Source: Terriglobales bacterium
GTDB taxonomy: Bacteria > Acidobacteriota > Terriglobia > Terriglobales > Acidobacteriaceae
DNA: 64,000 nucleotides
NCBI GenBank assembly: GCA_035561515.1
Contig: DATMXP010000004.1
Coordinates: forward strand, 1 to 64,000
Direction: 5' to 3'
Below, piece after piece: positions 16,531-25,848 of the stretch. A program made the translations under genes and the position numbers. The notes beneath the pieces were generated by a model. It was given only the letters and a program-made list of their open reading frames with translations. It was not told where the DNA came from and searched no databases. Position 1 is the first letter of the stretch; every line of letters starts with the position of its first letter.

Positions 16531-18114
16531 ATGTCGAAGCTCTTAATTACAAAACCGATGGACATGCTCCTGTCGGAGGCGCATGAAGAAGGAGAGCACA
16601 GTCTCAAACGTGCGCTCGGTCCAGTAAACCTGATTACGCTTGGAATCGGCGCAATCATTGGCGCGGGCATATTCGTGCTGACCGGACAGGCCGCGGCCCA
16701 ACATGCCGGCCCGGCGATTGTGCTGTCGTTTGTGCTGGCCGGCATAGCATGCGCGTTTGCGGGGTTGTGCTACGCGGAGTTCGCGTCCCTGATCCCGATC
16801 GCGGGGTCGGCTTATACATATGGATACGCGACGCTGGGCGAGTTGTTCGCGTGGATCATCGGATGGGACCTGGTGCTGGAGTACGCACTCGGCGCGGCGA
16901 CAGTCGCGGCTGGCTGGAGCGGATACTTCGTTTCATTGCTGCAGGACTTCGGACTTCACATACCGCCTCAGTTCACGGCCGTACCGGGAGCGAAACTCGC
17001 TTTTTATGACGGGCGGTGGACGGCGATCAGCAGCCTGCCGGATGGCGTGAGCGCTGCCGGGTTGCCGCAAGTGACGGGCATTTTCAACTTCGTCGCGTTC
17101 TTCATCGTCCTGCTGGTTACGCTGGTGCTGGTGATCGGCATCAAGGAATCGGCGAACCTGAACTCGGCGATTGTGATTGTGAAGCTCGCGATTGTGCTGA
17201 TTTTCATCGCAATCGCCGGGCTCTACGTTCTGCGCAACCCGAATGTTGCGATGACGAACTGGAGTGACTTCATCCCGGCAAACCAAGGCCGAGGATTATT
17301 CGGGTGGTCGGGTATATCAACCGGCGCGGCGGTGGTTTTCTTCGCGTACATCGGATTTGATGCGGTGTCGACGGCAGCGCAGGAAGCGAAGAATCCCAAG
17401 AAGGACATGCCTATCGGCATCCTTGGGTCACTCGCTGTTTGTACGGTGCTGTACATCCTGGTTTCGGGATTGCTGACGGGCGTGGTTCATTACACGAAGC
17501 TGAACGTGCCGGATCCGGTGGCGGTTGGCATTGACGCTACGAATATTGGATGGACGGTCAACCTGGGCCAGCATGCGATCAAGCTGAGCAGCCTGGTAGT
17601 GAAGGCCGGAGCGGTGTTCGGACTGTTTACCGTTATGCTGGTGATGTTGCTGGGTCAGTCGCGCGTGTTCTACTCGATGTCGCGGGACGGGTTGCTTCCG
17701 AAGTGGGCAGGAGCCATTCATCCGAGATTCCGGACGCCTTGGATCTCGACGATCATCGTGGGTGTGTGTGTGGCCTTCTTGCCGGCCCTGCTACCTATCA
17801 ATGATCTTGGTCACCTGGTGAGCATCGGAACATTGCTGGCGTTTGTGATCGTAAGCGGCGGCGTGTGGATTCTACGGCGGAGGAGACCGGACCTGCCTCG
17901 TCCGTTCCAGACGCCGTGGGTACCGTTTGTGCCAATCATGGGGATGGTGGTTTCGTTCTACCTGATGGCCAGCCTGCCTTGGATTACCTGGGAGCGATTG
18001 ATCATCTGGCTGGTGATTGGAATGTTCATCTACGTCCTTTACGGGCGTCATCACAGCCGCGTGCAGAAGATGAGGACTGCGCCGACGCCCAAGCCGACCG
18101 TGATGGCAGACTAG
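16531..18114 (+). CDS. APC-family cationic amino-acid transporter (CAT-like)
   Basis: A 527-residue permease with the CAT/YfnA-type start (HSLKRALGPVNLITLGIGAIIGAGIFVLTG) and the loop YAEFASLIPIAGSAYTYGYATLGE. Twelve or more helices are present. A cytosolic linker and basic C-terminal tail (HHSRVQKMRT) follow. It is only about 36% like the upstream permease by eye, so the pair is not a recent duplication. The two genes form a short operon closed by a strong terminator. Substrate is inferred only at family level. Confidence 0.88.
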   Translation: MSKLLITKPMDMLLSEAHEEGEHSLKRALGPVNLITLGIGAIIGAGIFVLTGQAAAQHAGPAIVLSFVLAGIACAFAGLCYAEFASLIPIAGSAYTYGYATLGELFAWIIGWDLVLEYALGAATVAAGWSGYFVSLLQDFGLHIPPQFTAVPGAKLAFYDGRWTAISSLPDGVSAAGLPQVTGIFNFVAFFIVLLVTLVLVIGIKESANLNSAIVIVKLAIVLIFIAIAGLYVLRNPNVAMTNWSDFIPANQGRGLFGWSGISTGAAVVFFAYIGFDAVSTAAQEAKNPKKDMPIGILGSLAVCTVLYILVSGLLTGVVHYTKLNVPDPVAVGIDATNIGWTVNLGQHAIKLSSLVVKAGAVFGLFTVMLVMLLGQSRVFYSMSRDGLLPKWAGAIHPRFRTPWISTIIVGVCVAFLPALLPINDLGHLVSIGTLLAFVIVSGGVWILRRRRPDLPRPFQTPWVPFVPIMGMVVSFYLMASLPWITWERLIIWLVIGMFIYVLYGRHHSRVQKMRTAPTPKPTVMAD

Positions 18115-18131
18115 GTTTCCTGGTTGTTAAG

Positions 18132-18166
18132 AGCCGTGGCCAAGCGCCACGGCTTTCTTTTTGCTT
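18132..18166 (+). terminator. Rho-independent terminator after the APC pair
   Basis: AGCCGTGGC (18132-18140) pairs perfectly with GCCACGGCT (18146-18154) across a CAAGC loop and is followed by TTCTTTTTG. Confidence 0.92.
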
Positions 18167-18211
18167 TCTGTACTTGCGCGCGACGGCATTCATCCGTGAC
18201 ACTTGCGAGCG

Positions 18212-19237
18212 ATGCCATCCGCTCCAATCAGGGGACTGCGTAACCTAAGGGTGATCATTGCGCTGTTGTTCGTTCATGCAGTGATCGCGACATTCGGGTT
18301 CCACTTCATTGAGGGGTGGACATGGTTCGATGCCTTGTACATGGTCGTGACGACGATTACGACGATCGGGTATCGCGAGGTTCACGAACTTAGCGCAGTT
18401 GGAAGAGCCTTCAACCTGTATGTGATCCTGGTGGGAGTGGGGCTGCTGTTCCTGGCGATCGGGGCGCTAGCATCAGCTTTGCTAGAATTCGAACTCCGCA
18501 AATTCTTTGGAAGGCGTCGCATGGAGCGGGAGATCAGTCGTCTCACGAATCACGTGATCATCTGTGGTGCCGGGCGCGTGGGCAGAAGTGTCGCGCGGGA
18601 GTTGTTGATGAAGCCGGCGCCCTTCCTGATCATTGAAAATAGTTCGGAGAAGGTGCTGAAGCTAAACGAAAAGTGGTTGTTGCTCAGCGGCGATGCGACG
18701 CAGGAACAGACGCTGAAGGATGCGCGGGTGGAGTATGCGTCGGGTTTGGTGGCAGCGGCGACTACGGACGCAATCAATTTATACATCGTGCTTACGGCGC
18801 GAAGTTTGAATCCGAAGCTCAAGATCATCGCTCGTGCCAGCGAAGAAGATGCGGAGAAACATTTGCGAAAGGCAGGGGCGGATATAGTCATTTCGCCATA
18901 TACATTCGCGGGGCACCGGATCGCACAGTCGTTCCTGAGGCCAAATGTGATTGATTTTCTGGATCTTGCGACGGCGTCAGACCGGCAGCTCGACCTGGAG
19001 TTGGCAGAAGTGAAGGTTGAAGCAGGCGCGCCGTTCGTTGGAAAGACGCTGGCGGGCTCACAGATAAGACAGACCATGAACATCATTGTGCTGGCGATCA
19101 AGAAACGCGAAGGGATGCACTTCAATCCGGAACCGGATGACAAGATCGAAGCTGGGGATTACCTGATCGCGATGGGCGAGCCGGGCGGGCTGAGAAGGCT
19201 GCAAGAAAGCGCGAGTGCAAAGACGGCCTTACGTTAG
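18212..19237 (+). CDS. Two-helix K+ channel with RCK (TrkA-N/TrkA-C) domains, GYRE filter
   Basis: MthK-like layout: TM1 (residues ~13-32), pore helix and filter (~40-56), TM2 (~64-85), an RCK Rossmann domain (HVIICGAGRVGRSVARELL, ~105-225) and a TrkA-C domain (~240-330). The filter reads TTITTIGYREV, so the third filter glycine of TIGYG is Arg55. This could lower K+ selectivity or mark a subfamily with a different filter. ATG 18212 is used; a TTG at 18203 is possible. No clear ribosome site is seen. Confidence 0.85.
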   Translation: MPSAPIRGLRNLRVIIALLFVHAVIATFGFHFIEGWTWFDALYMVVTTITTIGYREVHELSAVGRAFNLYVILVGVGLLFLAIGALASALLEFELRKFFGRRRMEREISRLTNHVIICGAGRVGRSVARELLMKPAPFLIIENSSEKVLKLNEKWLLLSGDATQEQTLKDARVEYASGLVAAATTDAINLYIVLTARSLNPKLKIIARASEEDAEKHLRKAGADIVISPYTFAGHRIAQSFLRPNVIDFLDLATASDRQLDLELAEVKVEAGAPFVGKTLAGSQIRQTMNIIVLAIKKREGMHFNPEPDDKIEAGDYLIAMGEPGGLRRLQESASAKTALR

Positions 19238-19255
19238 AGCTTTCAAAACAATTTC

Positions 19256-20827
19256 ATGAAAATTACTACTGCAGCAGAAATGCGCGACATCGATCGCGTG
19301 ACAACGGAAGAGCACGGAGTTCCTTCGCTCACGCTAATGGAGAATGCGGGGACGGCAGTGGTGCGCTTCGTGATGGCGATGTTTAAGCGTGCGAGACGGG
19401 TGACGATCCTGTGTGGCAAGGGCAACAACGGCGGCGACGGTTTCGTGGCGGCGCGGAAATTCGGTGACGAAGGAATACGCACAACGGTGATCCTGCTGGC
19501 CGAACCTTCGGAGTTGAAAGGCGATGCCGCAGCGATGTTCGCGCGCATGGGCGAGACTCCGATTGTGGTGAAGTCGGCGGAGGAGTTGAAGAGCGAGGCT
19601 TTGGCAGAGGCGATGAAGGCCGATGTCATCGTGGATGCCATTCTCGGCACGGGCTTTCATCCTCCGGCGAGCGGCTTGTACGCCGACGCCATTGCACTAA
19701 TCAACAGGTCACGCAAGCCGGTGGTCGCGGTGGACATTCCTTCGGGTGCGGACGCCGATGCGGCAGAGCCTTCCAGCGTGGTAAGAGCCAAGGCGGATTA
19801 CGTGGTGACATTCACGGCACCGCGACCGGCGCACATTTTCGGAGCACTAACCAAGGGTGACACGATGGTGGCGCCGATCGGTTCCCCGGAGGCGGCGATT
19901 CAGTCGGAACTGAATGCGCACATGATCACGCCAAGAGACTTTGCAACATTCCTGGCGGACCGAGACCCGGAAGCTCATAAAGGAACCTATGGACATGCGC
20001 TGATCATTGGTGGATCGGTGGGGAAGTCTGGTGCGGTTGCGATGGCAGGTCTCGCGGCGTTGCGGAGTGGTGCAGGACTGTCCACGGTGGCGACGCCACG
20101 GTCGGTGCTGCCGGTAGTCGCGGGTTATACGCCGGAGATCATGACGGAGCCTTTGGCGGAGACGGAGGTAGGAAGCATCTCGCCGCTGGCATACGGATAC
20201 GGCCGGATTGAGGCGATCCTGGAAGGAAAGCGCGTGGTCGCGCTCGGGCCGGGCATTGGACGAAATCCGCAGACAGTCGAGTTCATTCATACATTCATGC
20301 TGGACTGCAAAGCGCCGCTGGTGATCGACGCGGACGGACTCAATGCGTTTGAGGGGGCAGCACGAAAACTGCTCGGGAAGAATCGACCACTGGTGTTGAC
20401 GCCGCATCCGGGAGAGATGGCGCGAATTCTTGATGTACACACGAGCGAGATCCAGAAGGACCGAATCCAGATTGCGAAGGAATTCGCGACGCGGCAGCAG
20501 TGCTACCTCGTTCTGAAAGGGCATCGGACGATTGTTGCTCTGCCGGATGGAGCGGTGTGGGTGAACGTGACCGGGAATCCGGGGATGGCAAGCGGCGGCT
20601 CGGGCGATGTGTTGACCGGCATGATCGCAGGGTTGATGGCGCAGACGGAGGATGTTGCGACGGCGGTACTGGCGGCAGTTTATCTACACGGCCTGGCGGG
20701 AGATATCGCGCGGGAGAAAGTGGGCGAGGCGTCGCTGATAGCGGGCGACATACTGGCGAATATTCCCGAGGCGTTCAAAAGAGCCAAGATGTCGCTGGCA
20801 CAGAAGGGCTTCACATTCCACGCTTAA
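19256..20827 (+). CDS. nnrD/nnrE fusion: Bifunctional NAD(P)HX epimerase / ADP-dependent dehydratase
   Basis: Repairs hydrated NADH and NADPH. The N-terminal YjeF_N epimerase (residues ~1-215) contains LTLMENAGTAVVRF and ILCGKGNNGGDGFVAAR. The C-terminal ribokinase-fold dehydratase (~230-520) contains GTYGHALIIGGSVGKSGA, VVALGPGIGRN, LVLTPHPGEMARIL and the catalytic NPGMASGGSGDVLTGMI. 523 residues is normal for the E. coli YjeF-type fusion. The tsaE gene begins 5 bases after its stop, a linkage common in bacteria. Confidence 0.94.
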   Translation: MKITTAAEMRDIDRVTTEEHGVPSLTLMENAGTAVVRFVMAMFKRARRVTILCGKGNNGGDGFVAARKFGDEGIRTTVILLAEPSELKGDAAAMFARMGETPIVVKSAEELKSEALAEAMKADVIVDAILGTGFHPPASGLYADAIALINRSRKPVVAVDIPSGADADAAEPSSVVRAKADYVVTFTAPRPAHIFGALTKGDTMVAPIGSPEAAIQSELNAHMITPRDFATFLADRDPEAHKGTYGHALIIGGSVGKSGAVAMAGLAALRSGAGLSTVATPRSVLPVVAGYTPEIMTEPLAETEVGSISPLAYGYGRIEAILEGKRVVALGPGIGRNPQTVEFIHTFMLDCKAPLVIDADGLNAFEGAARKLLGKNRPLVLTPHPGEMARILDVHTSEIQKDRIQIAKEFATRQQCYLVLKGHRTIVALPDGAVWVNVTGNPGMASGGSGDVLTGMIAGLMAQTEDVATAVLAAVYLHGLAGDIAREKVGEASLIAGDILANIPEAFKRAKMSLAQKGFTFHA

Positions 20828-20832
20828 TAAAC

Positions 20833-21261
20833 GTGAGTCGCGAATTCATTACCAATTCGGCGGATGAGACGATTGCGTTGGGACGGCAGCTCGCAAAAGA
20901 GTTGTCGCCGCCCAGACTTGTGCTGCTACACGGGGACCTGGGTGCGGGTAAGACGACGCTGACGAAAGGAATTGCGGAGGGTTTCGAGGCGGCGTCAGAA
21001 GAGGATGTGACCAGTCCCACTTTCACACTGATTCATGAGTATCGTGGACCGGATGTGACGGTATACCACATTGATCTTTACCGGATCGAAACGGAAAGGG
21101 AACTGGAGACGCTTGGGCTGGAAGAGTTAATCTCCGATGAGCGGAATGTGGTGCTTATCGAGTGGGGCGAGAAATTTCCGAAGCTAGTGAAAGAACGAGA
21201 TGTGGAGATCGTGATCGAGCGGGTGAATTCAGAGCAGAGAAAATTCACGATCAAAGTGTGA
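20833..21261 (+). CDS. tsaE: tRNA threonylcarbamoyladenosine biosynthesis ATPase TsaE
   Basis: A 142-residue P-loop protein needed with TsaB and TsaD for t6A37 in ANN-decoding tRNAs. It has Walker A GDLGAGKTT (residues 34-42), SPTFTLIHEY, YHIDLYRI and the late motif VLIEWGEKFP. I start it at GTG 20833 (VSREFITNS), which keeps the usual length. The open frame extends further upstream but there overlaps nnrD/nnrE in another phase. TsaB and TsaD are not in the window. Confidence 0.93.
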   Translation: MSREFITNSADETIALGRQLAKELSPPRLVLLHGDLGAGKTTLTKGIAEGFEAASEEDVTSPTFTLIHEYRGPDVTVYHIDLYRIETERELETLGLEELISDERNVVLIEWGEKFPKLVKERDVEIVIERVNSEQRKFTIKV

Positions 21262-21266
21262 ACTTA

Positions 21267-21287
21267 GCGTGGGCGAGACGCCCACGC
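21267..21287. terminator. Symmetric hairpin between convergent tsaE and fabI
   Basis: GCGTGGGCG (21267-21275) pairs with CGCCCACGC (21279-21287) across three bases. There is no T-run on either side, so it is a candidate bidirectional transcript-end structure only. Confidence 0.5.
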
Positions 21288-21290
21288 CAG

Positions 21291-22061
21291 CTAGAAGCCC
21301 ATGATGTTGTAGCCGCAGTCTACGTAGATAACCTCGCCGGTGATGCCTGTGCTGAGGTCTGAGGCCAGAAACAAGCCAGTCTTGCCCACCTCTTCCGTTT
21401 CCACGTTACGTTTCAAGGGTGCGCGTTCGGCATGGCTTGACATCATGTCGCCTAGTCCGGAGATGCCGCGGGCTGCAAGAGTCTTGATCGGTCCGGCGGA
21501 AATGGCATTTACGCGCACGCCTTGCTTGCCAAGATCATTGGCGAGATAGCGAACGGTCGCTTCGAGCGCGGCCTTGGCGACACCCATGACGTTGTACTTG
21601 GGCACGACTTTCTCGGAGCCGTAATAGGTGAGGGTCATGATGCTACCGCCATCGGTCATCAAGGGTGCAGCCGCTCGCGAGACGGCGATCAGGGAATAGA
21701 CGCTGACGTCGTGGGCAATGCGAAAGCCTTCGCGAGTGGTGTTGATGAAGTCTCCTTTAAGCTCGTCGGCGGGCGCATAGGCGACAGAGTGGACCAGGCT
21801 GTGGATCTTGCCGTAGCGTTCGCGGAGCTTGGAGAAGAGGTGGTCGATTTCGGTGTCGCTGGAGACGTCGCACTGGAAACCTTCCGCGCCGGGCAAGGAC
21901 TTCACGAGATCTTCGGCCTCAAGGCGCAGACGCTCATTCTGGTAGGTGATAGCGACATTGGCGCCTTCGCTGTGCAGTTGCTGCGCGATTGACCACGCAA
22001 TGCTGCGCTTGTTGGCGACTCCGAATACGACTGCCGTTTTTCCTTCGAGACTAATACCCAT
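21291..22061 (-). CDS. fabI: Enoyl-[acyl-carrier-protein] reductase (NADH)
   Basis: Catalyses the last reduction step of each fatty-acid elongation cycle in the cytoplasm. It is a short-chain dehydrogenase with the FabI-type cofactor motif [14 protein letters not shown]. The catalytic residues Tyr146, Tyr156 and Lys163 ([19 protein letters not shown]) fall at the same numbers as in E. coli FabI. The end [12 protein letters not shown] is characteristic. 256 aa is typical. CGGAGG lies 11 bases before ATG 22061. This is the triclosan/isoniazid-type target isozyme rather than FabK, FabL or FabV. Confidence 0.96.
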   Translation of the reverse strand: MGISLEGKTAVVFGVANKRSIAWSIAQQLHSEGANVAITYQNERLRLEAEDLVKSLPGAEGFQCDVSSDTEIDHLFSKLRERYGKIHSLVHSVAYAPADELKGDFINTTREGFRIAHDVSVYSLIAVSRAAAPLMTDGGSIMTLTYYGSEKVVPKYNVMGVAKAALEATVRYLANDLGKQGVRVNAISAGPIKTLAARGISGLGDMMSSHAERAPLKRNVETEEVGKTGLFLASDLSTGITGEVIYVDCGYNIMGF

Positions 22062-22128
22062 CAGAAACGAATCCTCCGCACCCCGGAAACGAAAAGAATA
22101 ACAGCCAGAGCGCCTGAAACAAAACCGG

Positions 22129-23379
22129 TCAGGCGTTGGTGGCGTCGGCGCGGGTGATGGTGATTGGTTCGGCGGGAATCAAGGCAGCAACAAAACCGGC
22201 GAAATAAACGGTAGCGACCATGGCGAAGGCAAGCGCCAATCCGATTCGATGGGCTACGACACCGACGGAAAGTCCGAGGAAAAGTTGAAGGGAAGTTCCG
22301 GCGAAGTAGATGGTGTTCTGGACACGTCCCATGAAGTGCTTGGGGACGGTTTCCATGAGCGTGCTGGAGAGCGCAACGCCAGCCATGCCGCGCGCCGCAC
22401 CGCCGATCGAGTACAAGGCGACGCCGACGGCAAGAATGGGAATAAAGGGAGCGATATACCAGGCGAGCGCTATGGCCAGCATGGTGATGGCGATCGTGCT
22501 GCGCGCACCGATTTTGCGGACGGTCCAAGCGGTAAAGAAGACGCTGATGACAGCCCCGGTGGCCCATCCCATGTTGAGCCAGCCGTAGCCTTCTGCGCCA
22601 GCGTGGAGAATGCGATCACTGAGCGGAGCGGTGATGACGGAATTGGTGAGCATGCCGCCGAGGAACATGGCCCAACTGGTGGCGAGCAGGACGAGAAACT
22701 TGCGCTGGCGGACGTAACGGAGACCTTCGCGCATCTCGTGGAAGTAGCGTGCCACGGAATGCTCGACTTCGACGATTTCTTCACGCATCGGGTGGTGCAC
22801 GACGTGGCGGCCGTGACGCACGAACAGGTAGCAGGAGAAGGAAGCGACGTAGGTGAAGAAGTCGATGAGGAGGACGCCGCCAAGTCCGATGTGGTTGTAA
22901 ACGAAGCCGACGAAGGCGCCGGCGAGAACCCATCCGCCCTGTACTCCAGCCATGAGAAAGGTGTTGGAGTGGACGAAATCAGTTTCGGGCGTGAGTTCCT
23001 GAATGAGGGCCGTGACTGTGGGCCAGAACATCCAGAAGCCGATGGCGACGAGAATGGCCATCGCGTAAAGCTGCCACACTTGAACGCGGTGCATCAGGGC
23101 GAGCACGGCGATGAGCAGGATGATGAGGCCGCGACCGGCGTCGAGCATCATAACAATATGGCGGCGATCCTCGCGGTCGATCATGACGCCGGAAAGTGGC
23201 ATCAGAGCCATAGCAGGGATGGTTTGCAAGACGAGGAGCCAGCCGAGGGCTATCTCGGTGCCAGTGGTTTGCAGCAGGTACCAGGTGACGGCGGCGGAGT
23301 TCATCCCGGAGCCAATCATGGAGATCATGTTGGCGGCGAAGATGAGGCGGAGTCCGCGATTGGCGAGGATCTTACGCAT
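22129..23379 (-). CDS. MFS transporter, EntS/MFS_3-like exporter
   Basis: A 416-residue, 12-helix major facilitator. The order is the N-terminal half ([26 protein letters not shown]), the loop between TM2 and TM3 with [24 protein letters not shown], and a central cytosolic loop around residues 190-215. The overall pattern matches the EntS-like MFS_3 group, which exports siderophores or drugs, but substrate is not readable. It is a single gene 67 bases upstream of fabI on the same strand. Confidence 0.82.
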   Translation of the reverse strand: MRKILANRGLRLIFAANMISMIGSGMNSAAVTWYLLQTTGTEIALGWLLVLQTIPAMALMPLSGVMIDREDRRHIVMMLDAGRGLIILLIAVLALMHRVQVWQLYAMAILVAIGFWMFWPTVTALIQELTPETDFVHSNTFLMAGVQGGWVLAGAFVGFVYNHIGLGGVLLIDFFTYVASFSCYLFVRHGRHVVHHPMREEIVEVEHSVARYFHEMREGLRYVRQRKFLVLLATSWAMFLGGMLTNSVITAPLSDRILHAGAEGYGWLNMGWATGAVISVFFTAWTVRKIGARSTIAITMLAIALAWYIAPFIPILAVGVALYSIGGAARGMAGVALSSTLMETVPKHFMGRVQNTIYFAGTSLQLFLGLSVGVVAHRIGLALAFAMVATVYFAGFVAALIPAEPITITRADATNA

Positions 23380-23479
23380 TTCGGGGTAGAAACAACTTTA
23401 GCAGGTAAGCGGCAGGACAGAGACTTTGGTGCGATAGGAACCAGGGAAACAAAGATATAATTCGCGCGTCCATTTATCC

Positions 23480-24166
23480 ATGAACCGACGAGTGACAAGA
23501 CAGATAGCGGTGACGGTATTGTGTGTAGCGGTATCGGTAGCGGCTTCGGCCGCTGACGGGAAGAAGAAGACGACCAAAAGTCTTCCGAAACCTACGCCGA
23601 AGCCTTTACATCTGGACCAGGCTTACTTCGCGGGCCGGAAGGTGAAATTCGATTCCGTACCGGTGAAGGCGGGGCGTGCGCTGGTAGTGGGACCATGGAA
23701 TCTGGGTCCGAAGATTTCACCTAAGCCGAGCGATAAGCGTCCGAATTTGTATTTTGTTTCGCCCGGAACACAGCACCGGGTTCCTGAGCAGTCAGCGTTC
23801 GACCACAACGAAGTGCTGAGCGCGATGCCGGATGGACCGTCGGATTACGACGTGTTCTGGGTATTGGTGCTGGACCCCTCCGTGAAGGAGGAGTTCACGA
23901 GCGAGCAGGAGATTATTGTCGCTACCCAAGAAGAGTTTCAGCCGGGAGAGGATTTTACGTTTGACCAGATTCCCTCGGCGGGATTCCTGCGGACTTTCCT
24001 CAAGAAGTCGGATTTAGAGAGCTTGAAAAAGTTCCGCCGCCCAGAGGGTGGTCTGCCCAAGGTGGCGGTTGTTAGAGCGGGATTTACGGTAAGGGCGGTG
24101 GCGGAAGAGATGCCCGAACTGGAGACACCGCAAACCACTACGCAGACGGCTGATCCGCCGAAGTAG
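23480..24166 (+). CDS. Secreted hypothetical protein
   Basis: A signal peptide (residues ~1-25, cleavage after ASAA) is followed by a Lys/Pro-rich linker and a ~170-residue globular part with no family I recognise. Conspicuous segments are NLYFVSPGTQHRVPEQSAFDHNE, YDVFWVLVLDPSVKEEF and a Thr/Pro tail. There are no cysteines in the mature part. It is convergent with the dehydrogenase gene, ending one base before it. Confidence 0.6.
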   Translation: MNRRVTRQIAVTVLCVAVSVAASAADGKKKTTKSLPKPTPKPLHLDQAYFAGRKVKFDSVPVKAGRALVVGPWNLGPKISPKPSDKRPNLYFVSPGTQHRVPEQSAFDHNEVLSAMPDGPSDYDVFWVLVLDPSVKEEFTSEQEIIVATQEEFQPGEDFTFDQIPSAGFLRTFLKKSDLESLKKFRRPEGGLPKVAVVRAGFTVRAVAEEMPELETPQTTTQTADPPK

Positions 24167-25222
24167 TTAGCGGACCACTTGGTTAGCAATCCAAGAGGCA
24201 CATTCCTTTGTGCCGAGTGAGCCACCGACATCGACGGTGGTTTTCTTTTCCTGAACAGCTTTGATGACGGCAGCCTCGATCTTTGCAGCTTCGGCTGAGA
24301 AGCCGAGGTGCGCGAGCATCATTGCGCCGGTGAGTATCGAACCCATCGGATTGGCAATGTTCTTTCCGGCGATTGGGGGAGCGGAGCCGTGAACGGGTTC
24401 GAACATTGAGGTGCGGCCGGGATGAATGTTGCCGCTGGCGGCCATGCCGAGTCCGCCCTGGAGGGCAGCGGCGAGATCGGTGACGATGTCCCCAAACATG
24501 TTGTTGGTGACGATGACATCGAGCGATTGCGGCTCCCGAACCATCTGGAGGCAGAGGGCGTCGACGTACGTGTGCTGAGTTTGGATATCTGCGTATTCCT
24601 GCGCGACGAGTTTGAACACGCGTTGCCAGAGGCCGCCGGCGTAGGACATGACGTTGGATTTGTCGGCCATGAGGACGCGCTTCCGGCCATGCGAGCGTGC
24701 GTAATCGAAGGCGAAGCGGATGATCCGCTCGACACCTTTGCGAGTGTTGATGTCTTCCTGGGTAGCGACTTCGTCGGGGGTGTCTTTCTTGAAGTAGCCG
24801 CCCATGTCCATGTAAACGCCCTCGGTGTTTTCGCGAATGACGACGAAGTCGATGTTGCGGGCGTTCTTCAGTGGGCAGAGGCTTTCGTCAAGAAGCTTTA
24901 CCGGACGGACGTTTGCGTACAGGTCCATCTTGAAGCGCATGCCGAGGAGGATTTCCTTGGCATGGATGTTGGTTGGAACGCGCGGGTCGCCGAGTGCGCC
25001 GACGAAGATGGCGTCGAAGTCGCGGGCGAGCATTTGGAAGCCATCGGTGGGGATCGTTGTTCCGTCGGCGAGGTAACGGTCGGCGCCCCAGTCGAACAGG
25101 GTGAAGTCGAGAGGGGCGCCGGTCGCTTGGAGGACTTCGAGAGCCTGGGGGATTACTTCCTTGCCGATGCCGTCGCCCGGCACCACTGCTATGCGTTTAC
25201 GATTTGCGTTCACGCCGGACAA
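24167..25222 (-). CDS. Isocitrate/isopropylmalate dehydrogenase-family oxidative decarboxylase
   Basis: A ~351-residue beta-decarboxylating dehydrogenase: nucleotide loop VPGDGIGKEV, substrate loop FVVIRENTEGVYMDMGG, catalytic region MADKSNVM, metal-binding NNMFGDIVTDLAAALQGGLGMA and cofactor region MFEPVHGSAPPIAGKNIANP. The RENTEG loop is typical of isocitrate, homoisocitrate and tartrate/D-malate dehydrogenases; leucine-pathway LeuB enzymes usually differ there. 3-isopropylmalate dehydrogenase is still possible, since acidobacterial LeuB-like enzymes can look like this. No leu genes flank it. Start is TTG 25222 or GTG 25213; neither has a clear ribosome site. Confidence 0.82.
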   Translation of the reverse strand: MSGVNANRKRIAVVPGDGIGKEVIPQALEVLQATGAPLDFTLFDWGADRYLADGTTIPTDGFQMLARDFDAIFVGALGDPRVPTNIHAKEILLGMRFKMDLYANVRPVKLLDESLCPLKNARNIDFVVIRENTEGVYMDMGGYFKKDTPDEVATQEDINTRKGVERIIRFAFDYARSHGRKRVLMADKSNVMSYAGGLWQRVFKLVAQEYADIQTQHTYVDALCLQMVREPQSLDVIVTNNMFGDIVTDLAAALQGGLGMAASGNIHPGRTSMFEPVHGSAPPIAGKNIANPMGSILTGAMMLAHLGFSAEAAKIEAAVIKAVQEKKTTVDVGGSLGTKECASWIANQVVR

Positions 25223-25239
25223 GATAACAGATCGGACAC

Positions 25240-25764
25240 CTACTTACCCTGAGTGGGCGCAGCCTTGACACGGGAATACTCAAACTGCACGGTTGAAGAT
25301 TTTCCGTCTGGACCTACCCACGTCCATTCCTGCACATGATGGTCTTTGTCGATCAGGCGGATGGTGAGATCACGCATGGAACCGGATTTGCCGTCGTCGT
25401 TGGTGAGGTCCTTGAATTTGAAGGCGATGACCTTGGTGTCGTTGGAGGGCTCTGAGATCATCCGTGGCTGGTTACCCATGGCGCAATAGTGGGTGGCGAC
25501 GAGTTTGTCGCCATCGGTGTGGAACATGGTGATCATGTTGCCCGCACCTTCCTCGGGCATCCGCTGTTCGAGCATGATGGCGGAATCGCCGGAGACGACG
25601 GTATAGGTTTCGGTGCCGACCTTTCCGTCGACCTTTCCCTCCCAGTCACCAGCGAGAGTCCTCAGCGCATCGAAGCGAGGATTGTTGATCTTGACTTTGT
25701 GCTCCTGCCCGAAGGCTAATCCGGATGCAAGGAGCAGGGTCAACAGCATGATATGGGACTTCAT
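25240..25764 (-). CDS. Secreted beta-rich hypothetical protein (DUF1579-like)
   Basis: ATG 25764 gives a signal peptide (MLLTLLLASGLAFGQ). A ~155-residue domain follows that begins RFDALRTLAGDWEGKVDGK and alternates short strands (TYTVVSGDSAIMLEQRM, MITMFHTDGDKLVATHYCAMGNQPRM). The G-D-W-x-G opening resembles DUF1579/lipocalin-like small barrels, but I cannot confirm the family. It lies 17 bases upstream of the dehydrogenase on the same strand, so the two may be co-transcribed. Confidence 0.6.
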   Translation of the reverse strand: MKSHIMLLTLLLASGLAFGQEHKVKINNPRFDALRTLAGDWEGKVDGKVGTETYTVVSGDSAIMLEQRMPEEGAGNMITMFHTDGDKLVATHYCAMGNQPRMISEPSNDTKVIAFKFKDLTNDDGKSGSMRDLTIRLIDKDHHVQEWTWVGPDGKSSTVQFEYSRVKAAPTQGK

Positions 25765-25848
25765 TTCGTCCTCCTAAACCGCGGAATCATAGCGCAACGT
25801 ACGCGGAAGCGGAACTAAGGTGGGCCATTTATAATCGAAGTTTGGGCT

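Noticed and set aside
14941..18114. Recent tandem duplication of the two APC transporters
   Set aside because: The proteins share fold and motifs only; their sequences and subfamily features differ too much.
20500..20832. N-terminal extension of TsaE
   Set aside because: It lies in another frame of nnrD/nnrE and would add 111 residues not found in TsaE.
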